A stretch of DNA of 64,000 nucleotides, taken from contig NZ_CP010803.1 in NCBI RefSeq assembly GCF_000960975.1, positions 4,123,818 through 4,187,817 on the forward strand. Direction: 5' to 3'. Numbering within the stretch: position 1 is the first letter of the stretch; the number at the start of each line of letters is the position of its first letter. This document shows positions 26,078-34,713 of this stretch, piece after piece. The translations under genes were made by a program, and so were the position numbers. This stretch comes from Martelella endophytica (GTDB lineage Bacteria > Pseudomonadota > Alphaproteobacteria > Rhizobiales > Rhizobiaceae). The notes below the pieces were generated by a model that made no database searches, had not been told where the DNA came from, and worked only from the letters and a program-made list of their open reading frames with translations.

Positions 26078-27613
26078 ATGCGGTATCTTGATATTGAATT
26101 TTCAACGGATTTTCTGACGGCTGATCGCGACGGGGACGGCGTCAGTCTGGCATTTACAAGGCAAGAACGAACCCTGCTTCAGCATTTCACGGCCAATAGC
26201 GGCCGCCTGCTCAACCGCAGTGACCTGCTTTCTGTTCTCGGTGAGCAAAGCGAAAACATCAGCGATCGACATGTCGACTTCCTGATCAACCAACTGCGAC
26301 GCAAGCTTCAGGACACGCCGCGAGCGCCCCGCTTCATTCGCACACAATATGGCGAAGGCTATGTCTGGGTCGCGCCGCGCTCGCCGCAGAGTGCAGAAAA
26401 TCCGGATGCATTCCTGATCATCGGCCCTGTTCGCGGCCTCCGACGCGGGGGTGTCGAAGCACAAAATTACATCGTTCAACTCACTGAGGGGCTTCATGCC
26501 GGCCTCGGTCCCGACAGGAAGGTGATTGTCGACGAGACCAGCAGGCTTGGGACACAGCACTTCACGATAGAAGTGGTTTTTCATCGACACGACGGCATCC
26601 TGCATGCAGCCCTGCTTCTAAGGCATGCCGGTCAGTTTATCGGCATGAAGCGGATAGATCATCGTGCAGGCAGCAATGATGTCGGCACAGAAGATATCAT
26701 TCAGGCCATCTGGTCGCATCTCGCCCTGCCGCCGCCAAGCGGCGGATTACCTGATGACCTGCCGCCATGGATCCGCCAGCACGATGCAGCGCTCATTCTG
26801 AGCGGCAACCCGGATAAGGTGAGCTGGCGCGACAATGCGCGCATGCTCGAGAAGGCCATGGATGAAAGTCCGCATGATCAAAGACTAAGGGTCATGTGGG
26901 CACTCAACCTCTATGCCCGCCTTCTGCAGAGCATGAGTGAGCCGGATCAATGGCTTTCTCAACACGAATGGCAGGCGATCGAGCGGGAAATCGAAGAGAC
27001 AAGCCTGTCTGTCCTGGCCGGTTTGCAATGGATGCCTGAAATGGGTCTCGCCGTCGCCAAGCTGCTTCTGTTCGTCAACAATGATCACACGGTCCTGGCC
27101 GAAGGGCTGGTCGATCAGGCACTTCGGCACGGTTCGGCCTTTGCCACTGCGGCGGCTCTGCGGGGAGAGATCGCGGCGATCGAGGGGGAGATCGATGCCG
27201 CATGCCAGCTATACGACGAGGCGTTGGAATTGTCCGAGCCGGGCACGGAGTTCTTCATCTATCTGATGCTGCTGAAGGCTTCCGCGCTTCGCGCCGGGAA
27301 CAGGCTGGATGAGTTACAGGCTCTCGCAGAGCAACTACGCAAGACAGCCCCGCTTGCGCACGCGCGCCTGGCTCTGCTGCTCTCACCCAGCCTGGGCGCC
27401 AGCCAAACAAGCCGCAATCTCGTGGGCGCCGAGCTGACATCAAGTGTCGCAGCCCAGATGCTTCAGCTGCTCTACAATGTCTTTGGCCGCCGTTTCAAGA
27501 ATGCCGAACACCGCAGGAACATCATGAACGCACCGATCGCCGCATTTTCGATCGCTTTTGGCGACGATGTCGTCAGCGAGAAGATCAGATGTGGGATATC
27601 TGATCCGGCGTGA
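26078..27613 (+). CDS. OmpR/CadC-type winged-helix regulator with a TPR-like C-terminal domain (HilA-like layout)
   Basis: This is a 511-residue protein. Residues 1-105 form a Trans_reg_C winged helix: LAFTRQERTLLQHFTANSGR, then RSDLLSVLG, SDRHVDFLINQLRRKL and the wing FIRTQYGEGYVWVA. No receiver domain and no transmembrane helix are seen. Residues from about 240 to the end are helical and alanine-rich with TPR-like pairs, such as ATAAALRGEIAAIEGEIDAA, so the layout recalls HilA. The gene is 265 bases upstream of the S8 autotransporter in the same direction and may activate it; that is inference from position. I chose the ATG at 26078 because the winged-helix domain starts there. No good ribosome site was found, and the frame stays open to 25982. 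Confidence 0.75.
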   Translation: MRYLDIEFSTDFLTADRDGDGVSLAFTRQERTLLQHFTANSGRLLNRSDLLSVLGEQSENISDRHVDFLINQLRRKLQDTPRAPRFIRTQYGEGYVWVAPRSPQSAENPDAFLIIGPVRGLRRGGVEAQNYIVQLTEGLHAGLGPDRKVIVDETSRLGTQHFTIEVVFHRHDGILHAALLLRHAGQFIGMKRIDHRAGSNDVGTEDIIQAIWSHLALPPPSGGLPDDLPPWIRQHDAALILSGNPDKVSWRDNARMLEKAMDESPHDQRLRVMWALNLYARLLQSMSEPDQWLSQHEWQAIEREIEETSLSVLAGLQWMPEMGLAVAKLLLFVNNDHTVLAEGLVDQALRHGSAFATAAALRGEIAAIEGEIDAACQLYDEALELSEPGTEFFIYLMLLKASALRAGNRLDELQALAEQLRKTAPLAHARLALLLSPSLGASQTSRNLVGAELTSSVAAQMLQLLYNVFGRRFKNAEHRRNIMNAPIAAFSIAFGDDVVSEKIRCGISDPA

Positions 27614-27878
27614 AGCTGATCGCCCGACAGAGAGGCTGCTGCGCTTTCGGGGCGACAGTACAGATGGCACCTCGATGTATCGGACCCGCAAACTTGCGAA
27701 AAAGCAATAAAATCGACTGTTTCAAATATTGAGCAAATAATCTTGTGGCATGACCAGACTGTACTGTTTCGCGCATTCAGATGGAGTGGGCATGGGTCAG
27801 TTGTTCAACCTGTTCAGGGGCCCTTACCGCCTTCGCTTGCCGAAGCATGTTTGAGACAGGTCATGATTGGAAGTGCGT

Positions 27879-30800
27879 ATGCCCATAACTCCCGCCCCTC
27901 TTCGCCTCCGTTTCGCCGGTCGTTTGGGAAACGTCGCCATCTCAGCCATGCTTGCGTCGACCCTGCTGGCGACTGGCGCACTGGCAGAAGCCGACGACGT
28001 ATGGACACGACCTGCTGAAGATACAGAGGCCCTTTCCGATCTCTCATCGGAAACGGTAAGGACAGCACTGCAAGAGGCAACCCTCTATGGTCGCAAATCG
28101 CTCCTTGCCAGTGTCGTCGAGAACGTCCGACTGACGCCTGAACGCGCCGATCTGATCGAAACGGAGGCAAGAAAGCTTCGGCCAGATCTAGCTGGATCAA
28201 TCTCCACGGCCGCTGCTTCCGGCCGCCACCTCGCAAGCCTGTTTCCCACGGCTTCGGTTTCCGCGACGCAGGTCTCGACGCAAACTTCAGCAACGTCCCC
28301 GGCAGCGCGGGCCATGCCTTACCCCGGCGGCAATCCCGATATTGAGAAAGATGCGCTCAGCGAATATCAGCGGAACTATTCGCTTGATGCCATGCACGTC
28401 GACGCCGCGCTGGCAAAGGGATTTACCGGCAAGGGCGTTGTCGTCGGTGTTATCGACACCAACATTGACCGTAGCCCCGACGGCTCGGTCCATCCCGAAT
28501 TCGAAGGACGTGTTGATCCGCGCTCGATAAGCTATCTCCACTGGTTCGACACCGACCTCGACGGCGAGACCCTGACGCTTGAGGAATTCGAGGCAGGTTT
28601 CCTTCAGGGCGAAACCGACACCTATGCTCTCGATGATCACGGAACGCATGTCTCGGGGATCATTGCCGCAGGGCGGAATGGTTTCGGCATGGAAGGCGTC
28701 GCAACTCAAGCCACCATTCTTTCTGTCGGAGCAATCCCGGGCGCGGACGGAATGGTCACTGTCGATCTCGGAAACGGGCGTTTCATCGATATCGGAATCG
28801 GTCTGCTGGAAGTGTGCGGCCCGACAGCAATTTTCCACGACTGCGATTCCATCAGCGGTTTCGATGAGCCGGATACAGCCGGTTTTCACTATCTCGCGCA
28901 ATTTCCCGACGTGAAGGTTATCAATGGCAGCTTTGGCGCCGAGATCGATGTGGATGCGACGTCATGGGAGATACCTGTCAAGGAACAAGATCAGTTTCTG
29001 GAGGATGCAACCGCGATGCGCGCCAGCCTTGATGCCGGGCAGATCATCGTCATGGCCGCAGGAAACGAGAACTACCAAGCGCCCGTCGTCGCTGAAAATC
29101 CAATCGGGAACGGTTTGTTTCCGTTTATTCAGCCCGGGAATGAGAGCGCGACAAACTCATCCGGCAACGTGATCTATGACGACGAAGGCACTGGGCTGGA
29201 CCTGAGCATCACCTCCGCGGCGGCCCTTCAAAAGGCTGAAAAGCAGGATGGAATTGCGCGCGGAAGGGTCGTCGTCGTCGTCGCGCTTGATGCCTATAAC
29301 GAAATCTCGGCTTACTCCAACAGGTGTGGCGTTGCGGCAGAATGGTGTGTCGCTGCCCCAGGCGGAAACCAGTACCTCCCGGGCACCTCCCCGCCTGACG
29401 GTCGCTACGACAGCGGGATCTATTCGAGTGTGCCTCGGGACGACGGCTTCTACGGCTCCAATAGCGGCACCTCGATGGCCGCGCCGAATGTGTCCGGTGC
29501 CGTCGCCGTGCTGACCGAGGCCTATCCGAGCTTCACGCCGGCGGAAATCGTCAAAATTCTGTTCATGACCGCCGAGGATCTGGGCGCTGCCGGCATTGAC
29601 GAGATCTATGGTTGGGGACTGGTGCGGCTTGACCGCGCGCTTTCCGTGGGACCGGTCGGCATGACCGGCGAGGGCGTCTACACCGTGGGCGCCGATGGTT
29701 CCGATACGACGTGGATCGTCTCCTTCACAAGCGATGGAAGCCTTGAAAAACAGGGCGGCGGCACGCTTTCGATCCTCAACGCCGCGACCTTCCGCCAGGG
29801 CGCGGGCGTCAAAGGAGGATTGCTGGCGGTTGATGGTTCGTTGACGGCGCCGTTTTTGAATGTCGGCAGGAACGGCACGCTCGGCGGTACTGGGCTCGTT
29901 ACGGCCGATGTGAATGTCGAGGGTACGCTTGCACCCGGCCAGTCGCCTGGAACAATTACCATCGCCGGTAATGTCAGCCTTGCGCCAACAGCAACCACGG
30001 AAATAGACATCGACGGAACCGGGACGCAGAACGGGGCCGGCAATTATGACCGCATTCTTGTGACGGGGGCCGGTCATGACTTTGCTGCCAACGGCACCCT
30101 GCAGCCGCGCTTGCGCGGTATTTCCGGCGCCGCCACCAATGCCTTCACGCCGATGCCGGGCGAAGTCTTCACTTTTGTTCAGGTCGCAGACGGCAGCGTC
30201 ACCGGAAGCTTCGCCGGCCTTGAGCAGCCGGATGCGGGGCTGGTGCCGGGCACCCGTTTCGACGTGCTCTACTGGCCGGACGCTCTGTCATTGGCAGCTA
30301 CGCCGGAGAGCTATGCAAACCTTTCCGCTTTCGGCGTTTCCGCCACGCAGAACGAAAGGGCGCTGGGCGCTGCGATCGACGCAAGTCGGCCTGCTGCGGG
30401 TGTGCGCCCTGATGCCGCCTATAATGACAGCTTCAACAGGCTCTATGCAGCCGACAGCGAAGCCCTTGCCGGCGGGCTTTCGTCCCTGACCGGGCAGCTT
30501 CATGCCGAAGTGGGCACGAGCGCCGTGCGCGCGATCGGCCGCTTTGCAGACCGGATCGGCGAGCGTCAGATGGGGCTTGCCTCAGGATGGCTGTCGGAGA
30601 CCGGGGCACCCTATGGCACCGGCGAGGTCTGGATCAGCGGGAACCATGCCTATACGGATGTGGGGGCTTCGGGCGGAATTTCCGGCTATGACGTGAGCGC
30701 GAACAATGGCGCCTTCGGCATCGACTGGCGCTTCGGACAGAATGCCGCGGGCCTTGCGGGCGCCTATGAATATGCCGACGTTTCGGCAAACGCCAACGGC

Positions 30801-31433
30801 GCCGGCAATATCGGCACCTACCAGGCGGCCGCCTATGCCACGTTTGAGACCGGCGGCCCGACATTGGCCGTGCGCGGCGGGCTTTCCTATGGCGACCTGT
30901 CGACCAGCCGCCTCACAACACTGGGAAGTTATGCCGCAATGGCCAAAGCCTCGGGCCATGGCACAGGCGGGTTTGCGGAAGTCAGTGCCTTTCAGGATTT
31001 CGAGATGGATACGCTGACCTTTACCCCGTCCGCCACGCTCGGCTACCGCGGCTTCCACCGCAATGCCATGACCGAAACGGGCAGCCTCTTCGCACTGTCA
31101 TTGCCGGATGCGACATTCTCCGAAACGCAGGCCACACTGGCCCTTTCCGCTTCCCACCGCTTTGCGTTCGACAACGGGCTGAAGCTGGAGCCGGTGTTGA
31201 GCGCGGGCTGGCGATATGATTTCGGTGATCTGGACCGGTCTTCGAGCCTTGCGATCTTCGGTAGTAGCTTTGAAGCAGCCGGGGCGGAAATCGGGCGCAA
31301 TGCCTTCATTGGCCGGGTTGCCCTCAATGCCATCGCCTCGGATCGCTTCACCTTTGGCGCAAGCTACGAGGCTGAGCTCAGGGACAATCTCAAAAGCCAG
31401 GTCTTTTCTGCCAATGCCAGCCTCAAATTCTAG
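27879..31433 (+). CDS. Subtilisin-like (S8) serine protease autotransporter
   Basis: This is a 1184-residue surface or secreted protease. A signal peptide (GNVAISAMLASTLLATGALA) ends near residue 36. The S8 catalytic triad is intact: Asp193 in VVVGVIDTNIDRS, His254 in DDHGTHVSGIIAAG and Ser532 in NSGTSMAAPNVSGAVA, with oxyanion Asn396 in MAAGNENY. A passenger-associated beta region follows (about 655-790, with GGTLSILNAATFRQGAGVKG and PGQSPGTITIAG). An autotransporter barrel fills about the last 265 residues and ends in LKF. The start is the ATG at 27879 with GGAAG upstream; a TTG four codons earlier is possible. Known relatives process surface proteins or host targets. An Inh-type inhibitor lipoprotein gene follows after 38 bases. 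Confidence 0.92.
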   Translation: MPITPAPLRLRFAGRLGNVAISAMLASTLLATGALAEADDVWTRPAEDTEALSDLSSETVRTALQEATLYGRKSLLASVVENVRLTPERADLIETEARKLRPDLAGSISTAAASGRHLASLFPTASVSATQVSTQTSATSPAARAMPYPGGNPDIEKDALSEYQRNYSLDAMHVDAALAKGFTGKGVVVGVIDTNIDRSPDGSVHPEFEGRVDPRSISYLHWFDTDLDGETLTLEEFEAGFLQGETDTYALDDHGTHVSGIIAAGRNGFGMEGVATQATILSVGAIPGADGMVTVDLGNGRFIDIGIGLLEVCGPTAIFHDCDSISGFDEPDTAGFHYLAQFPDVKVINGSFGAEIDVDATSWEIPVKEQDQFLEDATAMRASLDAGQIIVMAAGNENYQAPVVAENPIGNGLFPFIQPGNESATNSSGNVIYDDEGTGLDLSITSAAALQKAEKQDGIARGRVVVVVALDAYNEISAYSNRCGVAAEWCVAAPGGNQYLPGTSPPDGRYDSGIYSSVPRDDGFYGSNSGTSMAAPNVSGAVAVLTEAYPSFTPAEIVKILFMTAEDLGAAGIDEIYGWGLVRLDRALSVGPVGMTGEGVYTVGADGSDTTWIVSFTSDGSLEKQGGGTLSILNAATFRQGAGVKGGLLAVDGSLTAPFLNVGRNGTLGGTGLVTADVNVEGTLAPGQSPGTITIAGNVSLAPTATTEIDIDGTGTQNGAGNYDRILVTGAGHDFAANGTLQPRLRGISGAATNAFTPMPGEVFTFVQVADGSVTGSFAGLEQPDAGLVPGTRFDVLYWPDALSLAATPESYANLSAFGVSATQNERALGAAIDASRPAAGVRPDAAYNDSFNRLYAADSEALAGGLSSLTGQLHAEVGTSAVRAIGRFADRIGERQMGLASGWLSETGAPYGTGEVWISGNHAYTDVGASGGISGYDVSANNGAFGIDWRFGQNAAGLAGAYEYADVSANANGAGNIGTYQAAAYATFETGGPTLAVRGGLSYGDLSTSRLTTLGSYAAMAKASGHGTGGFAEVSAFQDFEMDTLTFTPSATLGYRGFHRNAMTETGSLFALSLPDATFSETQATLALSASHRFAFDNGLKLEPVLSAGWRYDFGDLDRSSSLAIFGSSFEAAGAEIGRNAFIGRVALNAIASDRFTFGASYEAELRDNLKSQVFSANASLKF

Positions 31434-31471
31434 AGGACGGTCTTCATACACAGGACAAGGGACAACATTTC

Positions 31472-31948
31472 ATGAAACTCGATCTTTCATACGTCACGAT
31501 GCCGTTTCTCGCCGGGGCCGGCCTTTTGCTTGTTGCGGGTCTGACCGGGTGCGAGGTTTCAGACGGTGCAATGCCGTCGGTTTCGGCAACGCCAAGCTAT
31601 CAGACGGCTGTGGCGCAACAGGATATGAAGGATTCTGTGGTCGGAAAATGGAAAATGTATCCGGCAGTCGGCCCGACGAAGCGTGATTGCTCGATCGAAT
31701 TCAAGGCTAGTGCCTTCAATCCTAACAAGGGTAGCGTCAGCACATTCGCCTGCAATCTGGTCGAAGGCCTCGGAAGCATCAACGGCGTCAGCCGCATCAA
31801 CGGGTGGGAACGCAAGGGTAGCACGATCATCCTTTCCGGCATCGCGACGTCCAATATCGGCTCGTTCGATCTACCGGTCGATTCCTACCGCGACCGCGTC
31901 TACGGCAGCACAAAGGACGACCTCCGCTTCGTCATGGTCCGAAATTGA
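31472..31948 (+). CDS. Inh/AprI (Omp19-like) protease-inhibitor lipoprotein
   Basis: This is a 158-residue protein. The lipobox LTGC places the lipidated cysteine at 27 after a hydrophobic run, so the mature protein is membrane-anchored in the periplasm. Residues 55-158 follow the Inh/AprI eight-stranded barrel pattern: VVGKWKMYP, Cys73 in DCSIEF, Cys94 in STFACNL (a likely disulphide), INGWERKGSTIILSG and a final RFVMVRN. Brucella Omp19 and the AprI/Inh proteins of this fold inhibit proteases; the classical ones protect the cell from their own secreted metalloprotease. Here the adjacent protease is a serine autotransporter, so a cognate pair is plausible but inferred. GC-rich inverted repeat GCGGTC/GACCGC lies just after the stop, without a T-run. 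Confidence 0.75.
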   Translation: MKLDLSYVTMPFLAGAGLLLVAGLTGCEVSDGAMPSVSATPSYQTAVAQQDMKDSVVGKWKMYPAVGPTKRDCSIEFKASAFNPNKGSVSTFACNLVEGLGSINGVSRINGWERKGSTIILSGIATSNIGSFDLPVDSYRDRVYGSTKDDLRFVMVRN

Positions 31949-32032
31949 GCCGGGCGGTCACGGGAGCGCCCGACCGCTCGAAGCAGATTTCTCAGCGGCG
32001 AGGCGCTACCGCCGGTGCTCTGCTGCACTGCA

Positions 32033-32134
32033 CCAGCTTTATAGCATCAAAAGGGTTTTAGGGCTTGGCGACGCAAGCCGTCGCGGAACGGCGTCGAAAC
32101 CGATCCTGGTGCTCACTCCGCGCCTACCTGAAAA
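32033..32134. repeat. tRNA-proximal 102-bp repeat, copy A
   Basis: These 102 bases align without gaps to 57979-58080; I count 21 mismatches (79% identity). Each copy lies 61 bases from the CCA end of a tRNA-Arg sequence, on its 3' side. On the minus strand both copies share one open frame ending in a TAA at the same place (xKTLLxL, stop). Confidence 0.65.
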
Positions 32135-32195
32135 TTTTCCGGAGCAGGAGCAAGAAATGCGAATTTCTTAAGTAAATGAAATATTATATAAAAAA

Positions 32196-32244
32196 TGGTG
32201 ATCCCGACGCGATTCGAACGCGCGACCCTCAGGATTAGGAATCT
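32196..32244 (-). repeat. 3' fragment of tRNA-Arg(CCT), probable attachment-site remnant
   Basis: The minus strand contains an anticodon loop TTCCTAA, a variable region ending GGGTC, a T arm with loop TTCGAAT, the 3' acceptor strand CGGGATC, discriminator A and CCA. The 5' half (acceptor, D arm and most of the 5' anticodon stem) is missing and replaced by unrelated sequence. The 3' anticodon stem seems to carry one extra base. A 3' half alone is what site-specific integration into a tRNA gene leaves at the far end of an island. The intact gene is not in the window. Confidence 0.8.
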
Positions 32245-32379
32245 ACGACAAGTCCCTAGAAGCGTTTCTGCGCGTTCCGCAGCCATACTGGATTGATCTC
32301 ATGGCGCGATATAGTCGTAGGCGTCGCGGGCGAGATAAATCCCGGACGGTTCGTGTTGCACGGGCTCCCCACTTTCGGT

Positions 32380-32560
32380 AGGCCACCCGTCGCCGCGAAG
32401 ATAATGCCGATCGGATTGTTGTTGGCGAGCATCGCGATGCCGGCGAAGCCGTAGCCCGGCGAGAAATTCTCGTAGAAGGCACGGTACTGACCGAGAACCC
32501 GTTCGGCCCTTCCAAGGCGGGCGACGCCCGAGCTGACAAGAAATATCGTCAGCGCACGAC
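32380..32560 (-). pseudogene. Degraded ABC permease (nucleoside/BMP-type) fragment
   Basis: The minus strand encodes FYENFSPGYGFAGIAMLANN followed by NPIGIIFAA. This is the PGYGFxGIAVAxLxRNNPxGI block of permeases that work with BMP-family nucleoside-binding proteins. The block is shortened by two residues in the middle, the flanking helices are not recognisable, and no start or full-length frame exists. It lies between the tRNA fragment and the intact permease operon. Confidence 0.65.
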
Positions 32561-32668
32561 GACGCACGCGAGTGCCGCCGCTCTTGCTTTCGCCTGGTGA
32601 TAAAAAGCACGCCCTCACCTTCCGGGAGAGCGCGCAATTTGCTTACGAGTAGCTGAAGGTCTTCTACT

Positions 32669-33670
32669 TCAGCCGGGGCTTCGGCCCAGCAGACCGCGCC
32701 AGTTGACCTTGAAATGGTTGAAGACGATCAGAACCAGGATGATCGCGCCCCACATGGCGGTGACGAAGAACGGATCGACGCGCATCAGGTTCACGCCCGT
32801 CGATATCATCTGCAGGATGATGACGGCCAGCACCACGCCGCGCAGCCGGCCCGCGCCGCCGAAGGGATCGACGCCACCAAGGAAGCAGGCAAGCACCGTC
32901 ACCAGCACATAAGACTGCGCATAGTTCGACTTCACCGAGTTGAACTGTCCAATCATCACGAAGGCCGTGAGCGCCGAAAACAGCGACGACAGGACATATT
33001 CCCACATCAGCACGGCGCGCACGCTGATATTGGAAAAACGGGCCGCGACGGGATTGGCGCCGAGCGTATAGAGGTTGAAACCGAACGGCATGCGCGCGAT
33101 CAGCACCGCCATCAGCGCCACCACCACGATCAGCATCAGGAACGAGAACGGGATGCCAAACACCATGCCATTGCCAATGAAGAGCAGAGAATCCGGAAAG
33201 CCGGAGAGCGTGTAACCCTTGGTCAACAGGATGTTTATGCCGTTCAGCAGCATCATCATGCCGAGCGATGCGAGAATGGCAGGCACTTCGAGATAGGCAA
33301 TGAAGAATCCCATCAGCGCGCCACTCAAAAGTCCCGCGACAAGGCCACACAGCATGGCAAGGCCGGTAATCGCCAGCGATGCACTCGCCGGGTCACCCTG
33401 CGTCAGCCCCTGAAGTGTCAGCGCAGTGATGATGCCGACGAAGTTCGCGGTGCTGACGATCGCGAGGTTGATGCCGCCGGTCAGCATCGTCACCATCATG
33501 CCGATCGACAGGAAGGCCAGGATCGGCAACTGATAGGCCATCGAGGTAACGTTTCCGATGGTGAGGAAGCGACCTGCATTCATAAAGGTCATCAGAACGA
33601 AGATGCCGATGGCAATGACGAACAGCGGACCATCTGCTGTCAGGTGCTTTTTGACGTTTGACCAGCTCAT
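32669..33670 (-). CDS. Sugar ABC transporter permease (RbsC-like)
   Basis: This 333-residue inner-membrane protein has eight to ten helices of the BPD_transp_2/RbsC family: GMMVTMLTGGINLAIVSTAN near residue 57, GLLSGALMGFFIAYLEVPAI near 117, and FLGGVDPFGGAGRLRGVVLA near 277. RbsC-type permeases import pentoses or rare hexoses with a two-domain ATPase. It starts three bases past the end of the second permease gene and is the last gene of the five-gene operon VOC-binding protein-ATPase-permease-permease. Confidence 0.9.
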   Translation of the reverse strand: MSWSNVKKHLTADGPLFVIAIGIFVLMTFMNAGRFLTIGNVTSMAYQLPILAFLSIGMMVTMLTGGINLAIVSTANFVGIITALTLQGLTQGDPASASLAITGLAMLCGLVAGLLSGALMGFFIAYLEVPAILASLGMMMLLNGINILLTKGYTLSGFPDSLLFIGNGMVFGIPFSFLMLIVVVALMAVLIARMPFGFNLYTLGANPVAARFSNISVRAVLMWEYVLSSLFSALTAFVMIGQFNSVKSNYAQSYVLVTVLACFLGGVDPFGGAGRLRGVVLAVIILQMISTGVNLMRVDPFFVTAMWGAIILVLIVFNHFKVNWRGLLGRSPG

Positions 33671-34677
33671 GGGTTGAGTGCCTCCACCTTGACGTTGACG
33701 CGCGCGCGGCGCGCCTTGATCTGCTGGTAGGCGCTGATCGAGATACCGATCATGATCGCGACGCCAATCATCACGTCGTACCAGTAGGACGATATGTTGA
33801 GCAGAACGAGACCGTTACGCATGATCGCAAACAGGAGGATGCCGAGTGCGGTCCCGATGATCGTTCCCTTGCCGCCGAACAGGCTGGCGCCGCCGAGAAC
33901 GACTGCGGCAATGATCTCAAGCTCGCGACCGACGATCGAATTCGGGATCGCCGACTGCACCAGCGCCGTATGGGCGACGGCAGCCAGCCCCGCCAGAAGG
34001 CCGACGAAGGCGAACACGAATATCCTCGTCGCGCCGGTGCGCACGCCGATACGCTCGGCAGCGACCTCGTTGCCGCCCATGGCGAAAATGCCGCGACCGA
34101 GCACCGTCCGATTGAGAATGAACCAGCCGACAATCAGCACCACGAGCCACATTACCGGCAGCAGTGACAGGCCATAAGGCACGCCGGAGGCCGTTTGCGA
34201 CGAAAACAGGAGATAGTCACCAAAGGCTCGGAACGAGGCCGGGACTTCGAAGATGACATTACCCCCGCTGAAGACATAGAGCAGGCCGTAATAGAGATTG
34301 AAGGTGGCAATGGTCACGACGATGGTCGTCACCTTGAAGAAGTGGATCATCACCCCGTTGAGCGCGCCCAGAACGGCCCCCATCACGGTCGCCAGCGCCA
34401 GCGCGACGTAGATATCACCGCCATGCTGCAGCATGATCAGCACGATCACATATTGCACCACCTGCGCAATCGCGGTGAACGAAACATCCGGCGTGCCGCC
34501 CAGAATGAGCACGAAAAGCACGCCGACCGCCATGATGCCGTCGACCGAAGCGGTCTTGAGAAAGCCGTAGATATTCTGCCCCGTCAAGAAAGATGGGTTC
34601 ATGACGGTGATACCGGCGGCGATGACGACAATCAGCAAGGCGAGATAGAACTCGTTGCTTTTGAGAAGGTTTTTCAT
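33667..34677 (-). CDS. Sugar ABC transporter permease (RbsC-like), second subunit
   Basis: This 336-residue RbsC-type permease contains LFVLILGGTPDVSFTAIAQV near residue 57, GALNGVMIHFFKVTTIVVTI near 105, and AAVVLGGASLFGGKGTIIGT near 252. Its stop overlaps the start of the following permease gene by four bases, so the two are translationally coupled and probably form a heterodimeric channel. The start is the ATG at 34677, 36 bases after the ATPase gene. Confidence 0.9.
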   Translation of the reverse strand: MKNLLKSNEFYLALLIVVIAAGITVMNPSFLTGQNIYGFLKTASVDGIMAVGVLFVLILGGTPDVSFTAIAQVVQYVIVLIMLQHGGDIYVALALATVMGAVLGALNGVMIHFFKVTTIVVTIATFNLYYGLLYVFSGGNVIFEVPASFRAFGDYLLFSSQTASGVPYGLSLLPVMWLVVLIVGWFILNRTVLGRGIFAMGGNEVAAERIGVRTGATRIFVFAFVGLLAGLAAVAHTALVQSAIPNSIVGRELEIIAAVVLGGASLFGGKGTIIGTALGILLFAIMRNGLVLLNISSYWYDVMIGVAIMIGISISAYQQIKARRARVNVKVEALNP

Positions 34678-34713
34678 CGTTTTATCCGAATATGATTGGG
34701 TGAGCCCGAAGGC

